Source: an uncultured Campylobacter sp.
GTDB lineage: Bacteria > Campylobacterota > Campylobacteria > Campylobacterales > Campylobacteraceae
Reading direction: 5' to 3'
Length of the DNA: 5,738 bases
Assembly (NCBI RefSeq): GCF_937890585.1
Contig: NZ_CALACG010000196.1
Span: 1 to 5,738, forward strand
In this document: in pieces, positions 1-4,718 of the stretch
Position numbering within the stretch: the stretch's first letter is position 1
How the letters are laid out: each line of letters opens with the position of its first letter
Notes under the pieces: generated by a model
What the model was told of the DNA's origin: nothing
Database searches by the model: none
Seen by the model: the letters and a program-made list of their open reading frames with translations, nothing else
Position numbers and translations under genes: made by a program

Positions 1-32
1 CGTCGGCAGCGTCAGATGTGTATAAGAGACAG
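1..32. other. Untrimmed Nextera (Tn5) sequencing adapter, not genomic
   Basis: Bases 1-32 match the Illumina Nextera read-1 transposase adapter minus its first T. Bases 14-32 are the 19-bp Tn5 mosaic end AGATGTGTATAAGAGACAG, and bases 1-13 are the adapter's read-1 tail. This is a library artefact left at a contig edge. Genomic sequence starts at base 33. Any reading frame that crosses this point on the plus strand is chimeric and should be ignored. Confidence 0.97.
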
Positions 33-46
33 GTTTATGGTCGCTC

Positions 47-499
47 TCACAACCCATCAAATTCTTTCTTTAGTTCGTCTCTTAGCTCTTCGGCTCTATC
101 TTCGCCGTTTTTGAAATTTGCCTTCACAAAGCCATCGATCTCGTCTAAAATTTCAACAAGTTCGCTTTCCCAGTTTGCATTTTCCCGCTTTAAAAGCGCC
201 TCGACCTTATCTCTTATCTGCTCTAAGGTATCAAGCGCTTTGTCTTTGTCGCCAGCCCCATTTAGCGCATCTTCAAAGAGTATGTCTTGCCTTAGAGCAT
301 TTATCTTTTTTAAGATGACATTGCAAAATTTAGGGTATTTTTCAGCGTTGTTTAAATTTTGCAAAACCTCTTGCGCAGCTTTTTGATATGCAGGCACCGC
401 TCCTTCATCGTCAAGCTTTTTGGTTAGTTTTTGCACCTGAAAGTACAAAATAAGCGCCGCAAAAAACGCAAGCAGCAAATAGATCGTAACGCTATTCAT
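47..499 (-). CDS. Small membrane-anchored helical protein, unknown function
   Basis: This 150-residue protein is not one I recognise. Residues 4-20 form one hydrophobic segment (VTIYLLLAFFAALILYF) with no cleavage site or lipobox, so it is probably a signal anchor in the inner membrane. The remaining 130 residues are charged and appear mostly helical, ending in an acidic/lysine-rich stretch (residues 131-150). There is a single Cys (59) and a single Trp (110). The start is well supported: AAGGAG lies 5 bases upstream of the ATG. The frame overlaps the last 8 bases of the RarD-like gene, so the two are probably translationally coupled and co-transcribed. The TGA stop lies only 14 bases from the adapter junction, so nothing can be said about what follows. 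A role linked to the transporters is only suggested by position. Confidence 0.85.
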   Translation of the reverse strand: MNSVTIYLLLAFFAALILYFQVQKLTKKLDDEGAVPAYQKAAQEVLQNLNNAEKYPKFCNVILKKINALRQDILFEDALNGAGDKDKALDTLEQIRDKVEALLKRENANWESELVEILDEIDGFVKANFKNGEDRAEELRDELKKEFDGL

Positions 500-1322
500 T
501 TTTACTCCTTTTTCTAAATTTATCTACGCTAATTATCGCAAGCGCCAGCCAGATCATACAAAATGAGATGACTTTGTAGCCATTCAAAATTTCGCCATAA
601 ATGAAGACCGCACAAAGGATCGCGATGGTTGGTGAGATGTATTGCAAGTAGCCGATAGTCGTTAAATTTATCCTTGTCGTAGCTGCGTTAAATGCGACAA
701 GTGGCACGATGGTTACGATGCTTGAAGCGATCATTAAAAGTGAGTCCTCGTTTAGTCCAAAGTGGCTTTGCGAGTGAAAAACCAGCCATAAAACGTAGCC
801 AAGTGCAAATGGAAACATAAAAAATGTTTCGATAAAAAGCCCATTAAATGCGCTAATCTTCGCCATCTTTCTAACCATAGCGTAAAATCCAAACGAAAGT
901 GGCAAGATAATAGAGACAAGTGGCAGGCCACCTTTGGCGTAAATTTGCACGCAAACGGCTGCGATGACGATGCAAACAGCTATGGCGCTAGCTTTGCTCA
1001 GGCACTCTTTAAAGATGATGACGCCAAGGAGCATGCTTATCAAGGGATTTATAAAATATCCCAAGCTCGTATCTAAAATTTTGCCGCTACCCACCGCATA
1101 GACATAAACGCCCCAGTTTATGGTGATAAAAATACCACTTAAAAATAGAGCCTTTAGCGAGCGGATATCCTTAAGAAGCGCAAAAATTTCGCCCATTTTG
1201 CCATTAATGCAAAGCACTGCTGCCATCAAGAAAAATGACCAGATGATCCTGTGGGCTAAAATTTCATAAGCATCGACATCTTTGCTAAATAGGTTGAAAT
1301 AAACCGCCAAAAACCCCCACAT
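492..1322 (-). CDS. rarD: RarD-like EamA/DMT-family permease, 5' end unresolved
   Basis: This is an inner-membrane permease of the drug/metabolite transporter superfamily, RarD group. RarD was named from a chloramphenicol-related phenotype, and its substrate is unknown. The intact frame gives 276 residues with the family's signatures in order: E-ILAHRIIWSF (20-30), INWGVYVYAV (68-77), SLGYFINPL (86-94), GFYAMVRK (145-152), then VTIVPL and TTIGYLQYISPT (203-232). The two-fold EamA architecture would normally give ten helices. The annotated ATG falls in the middle of helix 1, leaving only MWGFLAVYFNLF of it, and has no ribosome site. In the same frame upstream one reads KGVILALSAFF, which matches the start of E. 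coli RarD as I recall it. The real N-terminus therefore lies near 1366 (see the next entry). This is the second gene of a minus-strand trio, after a divergent paralogue. The family call is firm; the start is not. Confidence 0.9.
   Translation of the reverse strand: MWGFLAVYFNLFSKDVDAYEILAHRIIWSFFLMAAVLCINGKMGEIFALLKDIRSLKALFLSGIFITINWGVYVYAVGSGKILDTSLGYFINPLISMLLGVIIFKECLSKASAIAVCIVIAAVCVQIYAKGGLPLVSIILPLSFGFYAMVRKMAKISAFNGLFIETFFMFPFALGYVLWLVFHSQSHFGLNEDSLLMIASSIVTIVPLVAFNAATTRINLTTIGYLQYISPTIAILCAVFIYGEILNGYKVISFCMIWLALAIISVDKFRKRSKNE
504..510 (-). promoter_or_regulatory. Shine-Dalgarno site for the 150-aa gene, inside the RarD-like gene
   Basis: On the minus strand this reads AAGGAGT, followed by AAAA and the ATG at 499-497. 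It is a near-perfect ribosome binding site embedded in the last codons of the upstream permease gene. It fixes the start of the 150-aa protein and points to coupled translation. Confidence 0.75.
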
Positions 1323-1366
1323 AAAAAAGGCGCTAAGCGCGAGAATAACGCCTTTTTGGCTCTCAT
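1323..1366 (-). other. Displaced 5' end of the RarD-like gene (probable one-base frameshift)
   Basis: In the frame of the RarD-like gene, codons upstream of 1322 read NESQKGVILALSAFF back to about 1367 and remain open to a stop at 1392-1394. They contain no ATG, GTG or TTG. An ATG at 1366-1364 overlaps the TGA (1365-1363) of the preceding gene as ATGA, the usual sign of coupled start and stop, but it is in a different frame. Adding one base to the A5 tract (T5 on the plus strand, 1353-1357) would give MRAKKGVILAL in frame. Alternatives are a lost 4-base ATGA copy (giving MNESQKGV), an ATA or ATT start, or a truly shortened protein. A sequencing or assembly error is quite possible near such a tract. 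Confidence 0.6.
1324..1357. repeat. 9-bp inverted repeat with T-run (terminator-like hairpin)
   Basis: AAAAAGGCG (1324-1332) and CGCCTTTTT (1349-1357) are perfect inverted copies around a 16-base loop. Read on the minus strand, the hairpin is followed by a run of six T and lies just after the stop of the upstream permease gene, so it resembles a weak intrinsic terminator. A competing hairpin, GCGCT-A-AGCGC (1330-1340), sits partly inside it. The region also appears to encode the start of helix 1 of the RarD-like protein, so the repeat may be an accident of lysine/glycine and alanine/phenylalanine codons. Confidence 0.4.
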
Positions 1367-2250
1367 TTAGTCTTGGTATTTTTGTCGCCTTTTATAGAAT
1401 TTATACTATCTATCATCAAAAGCGTGACAGAGATGGCTAGGCAGATCATCAAAAAGTATGAGCTTTTCTCCAGTCTCTCGCCGATGGCAAATGAGACAAA
1501 GAGCATCATTATAGGCTCAAAATATGTAAGCAAACCTAGTACATTTATCGGCACGAGCGTGCTTGAGAGGATCTGGGCGATGAGGGCTATGCCGCTGATA
1601 GCACCAAGCAAGATGAGCAGATAGTAGATGTTTGGATTTTGGCTCATTACGTAGTCCATATCGGCTGTGAGCGCAAAATAAAATGAGAATAAAAACATAA
1701 AAATTATCTCTATAACAAAGCTTGAGAAATTTGCAAGGTTGTAGTACTTTCTAATGGTAAAATAGACTGGATAAAGGCAAAAAACTACAGCGCTCTCCCA
1801 CGAGATGCCACCACTAATGACTGCTGTGCTAAAGACGCCAATGGCAGCGAAAAATATCGATGCTAACTTTGTTTTTGAGAGGTGCTCTTTGAAAAATATC
1901 CGTCCAAAAAGGACCATGACTATTGGCATGATGAGGTAGCCTATCGAGACTTTTAGCGCTGCGCCGTTACTTGGAGCCCAGAGATAGAGCCACATCTGAA
2001 ATGAGACGATGAGCGAGGTAGCAAGCAAAACTAGTAAAATTTTAGGTTTTAGCTTTATTTTTAGAAGTAAAAATTTGAAATTTCGCTGCTGTTTTAACAA
2101 AAAAATGGCGGCGATGACAAAAGGCATGGCAAAGATCATGCGGTATCCAATAAGAGCTTGCGTGCTGATGGGGTTCATGAGCACTGACATGTAGTAGATG
2201 CAGTTAAATAAAACTGATGCCAAAAGCGAATAAAAAATGCCTTTTATCAT
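1363..2250 (-). CDS. Divergent RarD/EamA-family permease, paralogue of its neighbour
   Basis: This is a 295-residue, very hydrophobic inner-membrane protein with about ten predicted helices, close to the normal length of RarD-type DMT permeases (about 295). It aligns by eye with the next gene. GYRMIFAMPF (35-44) matches AHRIIWSFFL; VSIGYLIMPI with FGRIFFKEHLSK (101-126) matches TSLGYFINPL with FKECLSK; VPINVLGLLTYFEPIMMLF (233-251) matches LTTIGYLQYISPT. The HR-x-W motif of true RarD is altered to YRMIF. The C-terminal tail (KGDKNTKTK) is positively charged, which fits a cytoplasmic end. Upstream of the ATG, purine-rich GAGAAGA gives a weak ribosome site. It is the first gene of the minus-strand cluster, transcribed away from the DAHP synthase gene. 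Substrate unknown. Confidence 0.9.
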   Translation of the reverse strand: MIKGIFYSLLASVLFNCIYYMSVLMNPISTQALIGYRMIFAMPFVIAAIFLLKQQRNFKFLLLKIKLKPKILLVLLATSLIVSFQMWLYLWAPSNGAALKVSIGYLIMPIVMVLFGRIFFKEHLSKTKLASIFFAAIGVFSTAVISGGISWESAVVFCLYPVYFTIRKYYNLANFSSFVIEIIFMFLFSFYFALTADMDYVMSQNPNIYYLLILLGAISGIALIAQILSSTLVPINVLGLLTYFEPIMMLFVSFAIGERLEKSSYFLMICLAISVTLLMIDSINSIKGDKNTKTK

Positions 2251-2291
2251 GAAAAAAATCTTCTCTTTTTCTGGGTAAATTTAAAGTAGCG

Positions 2292-2297
2292 ATTGTA
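2292..2297 (-). promoter_or_regulatory. Candidate -10 box for the permease cluster
   Basis: On the minus strand this reads TACAAT, preceded by an AT-rich stretch (TTAAAGATATTTTACA) and placed 42 bases upstream of the ATG at 2250. No clear -35 box is seen, which is normal for Campylobacter sigma-70 promoters. This rests on pattern only. Confidence 0.35.
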
Positions 2298-2317
2298 TGT
2301 AAAATATCTTTAATAAC

Positions 2318-2327
2318 CCATTAATGG
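2318..2327. repeat. 10-bp palindrome in the divergent promoter region
   Basis: CCATTAATGG is a perfect palindrome between the two opposing candidate -10 boxes, 20 bases from the leftward one and 25 from the rightward one. It could be an operator, but palindromes of this kind also arise by chance in AT-rich DNA. Confidence 0.25.
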
Positions 2328-2336
2328 CTTTTATTT

Positions 2337-2358
2337 TTTAAGTTTTGCGTGATATAAT
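2337..2358 (+). promoter_or_regulatory. Promoter of the DAHP synthase operon
   Basis: TATAAT at 2353-2358 is an exact -10 consensus. It is preceded by the T-rich tract TTTAAGTTTTG (2337-2347), which resembles the T-rich stretch upstream of -10 in Campylobacter sigma-70 promoters where a -35 box is weak or absent. The -10 box ends 35 bases before the ATG at 2394. A purine-rich site, AGGAAAAA from 2383, serves as ribosome binding site. Confidence 0.7.
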
Positions 2359-2393
2359 CAGCGCTAAATTAAGGAAAAAGATAGGAAAAATTT

Positions 2394-3734
2394 ATGACTT
2401 GGAACAGAGATAGTTGGAGAGAATTTAACATCTTACAACAACCAACTTATCCAAATTTAAAAGAGCTAAAAGAGGCTGAAGAAAAACTAAAAGCACTTCC
2501 GCCTTTGGTATTTGCTGGTGAGGCTAGAAGTCTTAAAAATGAGCTTGCAAAAGTTTGCAATGGCGAGGCCTTTTTGCTTCAAGGTGGCGACTGCGCTGAG
2601 AGCTTTACAAATTTTAACGCAAACAACATCAGAGATATGTTTAAGGTCTTACTTCAAATGGCGATAGTTTTAACCTTTGGCGGTGGCTGTCCAGTGGTCA
2701 AAGTAGGTCGCGTAGCAGGGCAGTTTGCAAAGCCTAGAAGTAGCGATTATGAAGAGGTAAATGGCGTTAAGTTACCAAGCTATAGAGGTGACATCATAAA
2801 TGGCTTTGAATTTGACGAGAAAGCTAGAGTTGCCGACCCAAAACGCATGATAGAAGCTTACTATCAAAGTGCTTCTACGATGAACCTCTTAAGAGCCTTT
2901 TCAAGAGGAGGTTTGGCTGATCTTCATCAGGTGCATAAGTGGAATTTAGGCTTTGTTAAAAAGCCAGAGATCGGTGAGAAATACGCAAAACTAGCTGACG
3001 ATCTAACAAAAACTCTATCTTTCATGGCAGCTTGTGGCATCACTTCGGCAAATACCCCAGCGATAAATCAAACAGCAGTCTATACATCTCACGAGGCGCT
3101 ACTTTTGCCTTATGAAGAGGCGCTAACTAGGGTTGATAGCCTTAGTGGCGAGTGGTACGACTGCTCGGCTCACATGCTTTGGATAGGCGAGAGAACGCGC
3201 GGCATAAACGACGCTCACGTGCATTTTTTAAGCGGCGTTAAAAATCCTATTGGCGTTAAGATCGGACCAAGTGCAAAAGCTGAAGACGTCATCGCACTAG
3301 CAAATAAGCTAAATCCAGAAAATGAAGCTGGCAGACTAAATGTGATAATCAGAATGGGCGCTGATAAGATCGGCGAAAATTTACCAAAAATTTTAAGAGA
3401 GCTAAAGCGTGAAGGGCTAAATATCGTTTATAGCATCGATCCTATGCATGGCAATACCGTTAAAGCCTCGAACAATTACAAAACTCGTGAATTTAGTAAA
3501 ATTTTAAGCGAGGTTAGAAGCTTTTTTGAAATTCACAAGGCTGAGGGCACAAGAGCTGGCGGCGTGCATCTTGAGATGACCGGTCAGGACGTGACTGAGT
3601 GCACGGGCGGGGCGTTAAAGCTAACAGAGAGCTCGCTAGAGCAAAGGTATGAGACCCAGTGCGACCCAAGACTAAACGCTGATCAGGCGCTTGAGCTCGC
3701 ATTTTTGATGGCTGATCTAGTTAAGAAAGCTTGA
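2394..3734 (+). CDS. aroG: Class II 3-deoxy-D-arabino-heptulosonate-7-phosphate (DAHP) synthase
   Basis: This cytoplasmic enzyme condenses phosphoenolpyruvate and erythrose 4-phosphate to DAHP, the entry to the shikimate pathway and so to Phe, Tyr, Trp, folate and quinones. The 446 residues form a complete plant-like class II (AroA-II) enzyme. By alignment from memory to the Mycobacterium tuberculosis enzyme, the metal ligands are all present with matching spacing: Cys67 (QGGDCAES), His352 (DPMHGNT), Glu394 (HLEMTGQ) and Asp424 (CDPRLN). The PEP-site residues Arg106 (VGRVAGQ), Glu266-Arg267 (WIGERTR), Lys289 (VKIGP) and Arg320 (IIRMG) are also present. Residues 1-60 carry the usual class II N-terminal opening ([10 protein letters not shown]). 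It is first in a plus-strand unit and has its own promoter. No leader peptide or attenuator is visible in the 35 bases after the -10 box, so control, if any, is probably allosteric. The symbol varies between genomes (aroG, aroF, aroA-II). Confidence 0.98.
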   Translation: MTWNRDSWREFNILQQPTYPNLKELKEAEEKLKALPPLVFAGEARSLKNELAKVCNGEAFLLQGGDCAESFTNFNANNIRDMFKVLLQMAIVLTFGGGCPVVKVGRVAGQFAKPRSSDYEEVNGVKLPSYRGDIINGFEFDEKARVADPKRMIEAYYQSASTMNLLRAFSRGGLADLHQVHKWNLGFVKKPEIGEKYAKLADDLTKTLSFMAACGITSANTPAINQTAVYTSHEALLLPYEEALTRVDSLSGEWYDCSAHMLWIGERTRGINDAHVHFLSGVKNPIGVKIGPSAKAEDVIALANKLNPENEAGRLNVIIRMGADKIGENLPKILRELKREGLNIVYSIDPMHGNTVKASNNYKTREFSKILSEVRSFFEIHKAEGTRAGGVHLEMTGQDVTECTGGALKLTESSLEQRYETQCDPRLNADQALELAFLMADLVKKA

Positions 3735-3748
3735 AATTTATAAAATTT

Positions 3749-3753
3749 GGAGA
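3749..3753 (+). promoter_or_regulatory. Ribosome binding site that fixes the oxidoreductase start
   Basis: GGAGA sits 5 bases before the ATG at 3759. An in-frame TTG at 3747 overlaps this site and could be mistaken for the start. The ATG is the better choice, because the FAD-binding strand then begins at residue 5 as usual. Confidence 0.8.
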
Positions 3754-3758
3754 AAAAT

Positions 3759-4715
3759 ATGACAAATGTTTATGACCTAATAGTAGTTGGCGGCGGCCCT
3801 TGTGGTATCGCTAGTGTAGTTGAGGCCAAAAGAAATGGCTTAAGCAATGTTTTACTCCTTGAAAAAGGTGACAACCACAGCCAAACGATCAGAAAATTTT
3901 ATAAAGACAATAAACGCGTGGATAAAGAGTACAAGGGTCAGGACAGCACGATACACGGCCTAGTTTCGTTTGAGGACGGCACAAAAGAGAGCACGCTTGA
4001 CTATTTTGACAAGCTGCTTGACACTGAAAAGATCGAGGCGTTTTTTAACTCTGAGGTCGAAAGCGTTAAAAAAGATGGCGACATTTTTAATGTAACCACC
4101 TCAAAAGCGACATTTAAAGCCAAAAACGTCATGATATCTATCGGCAAAATGGGACGTCCAAACAAGCCTGACTATAAGATCCCGCCGTCATTAAATTCAG
4201 TTGTAAATTTTAACCTAGATAACTGCACAAACGGCGAAAAAGTGCTTGTTGTGGGCGGTGGTAACTCAGCAGTTGAGTACGCTATCGAGCTTTGCCAGTA
4301 CAACAAAACGACGATAGCTTACAGAAAAGATAACTTTAGCCGTGTAAATGAGACAAATTTAACCGCACTTTGGGAGCTTGAGAAGCACAATAAGATAAAA
4401 GTAAGGCTAAATCACGATATAACAGAGATAGACAACGAGTCTGGTAAAGTTAGAGTGCACTACGAAAATGGCAAAATTCGCGTATATGACAGGGTTGTAT
4501 ATGCGATCGGCGGTTCAAGTCCGGTGGATTTTTTACAAAAATGCCAGATAAAAACTGATGATAAAGGCACTCCGATCATCGATGAAAACTATCAAAGCAG
4601 CGTGCCAGGACTTTACGTTGGAGGAGACATCGTTTTAAAAAATGGCGGCTCAATCGTGGTCGCACTAAATCACGCTCATAGCGTCATCAAAGATATCTTA
4701 AAAGCCAAGGCGTAA
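3759..4715 (+). CDS. FAD/NAD(P)H oxidoreductase, YpdA-like, thioredoxin-reductase fold
   Basis: This 318-residue soluble flavoprotein has two Rossmann domains. The FAD-binding loop is GGGPCG (11-16), followed by the acidic strand end LLLEKG (32-37). The NAD(P)H loop is GGGNSAVE (166-173), with AYRKDNFSR (187-195) as the likely phosphate-binding part. A late FAD motif, PGLYVGGD (283-290), closes the fold. The order and length fit low-molecular-weight thioredoxin reductases, but the CxxC redox pair is absent: the four cysteines are at 15, 156, 179 and 262. The Cys in GGGPCG is typical of YpdA, the bacillithiol-disulfide reductase of Firmicutes, where that cysteine is functionally important. The natural substrate here is unknown; a thiol disulfide is possible, and ferredoxin/flavodoxin reductase is an alternative. 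It lies 24 bp after the DAHP synthase stop and 3 bp before the next gene, so it is probably in an operon. Family confident, substrate not. Confidence 0.88.
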   Translation: MTNVYDLIVVGGGPCGIASVVEAKRNGLSNVLLLEKGDNHSQTIRKFYKDNKRVDKEYKGQDSTIHGLVSFEDGTKESTLDYFDKLLDTEKIEAFFNSEVESVKKDGDIFNVTTSKATFKAKNVMISIGKMGRPNKPDYKIPPSLNSVVNFNLDNCTNGEKVLVVGGGNSAVEYAIELCQYNKTTIAYRKDNFSRVNETNLTALWELEKHNKIKVRLNHDITEIDNESGKVRVHYENGKIRVYDRVVYAIGGSSPVDFLQKCQIKTDDKGTPIIDENYQSSVPGLYVGGDIVLKNGGSIVVALNHAHSVIKDILKAKA

Positions 4716-4718
4716 GAT

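Noticed and set aside
14..32. Tn5 mosaic end as evidence of a natural Tn5-like transposon
   Set aside because: This hyperactive mosaic-end sequence, joined to the read-1 tail at the very first base, is the library adapter; no transposase or second end is present.
18..386. Plus-strand open frame of 122 codons, serine-rich
   Set aside because: It begins inside the sequencing adapter and runs antisense to the 150-aa gene, which has a strong ribosome site; the serine-rich product is typical of an antisense shadow.
1373..1624. Plus-strand 83-codon frame
   Set aside because: It is antisense to the 3' part of the divergent permease gene, with no ribosome site and no plausible product.
3514..3702. 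Minus-strand 62-codon frame
   Set aside because: It is antisense to the most conserved C-terminal part of DAHP synthase, where metal ligands Glu394 and Asp424 are encoded.
3747..3761. TTG start giving a 322-residue oxidoreductase
   Set aside because: The TTG is part of the GGAGA ribosome site for the ATG at 3759, and the FAD-binding strand fits the shorter protein.
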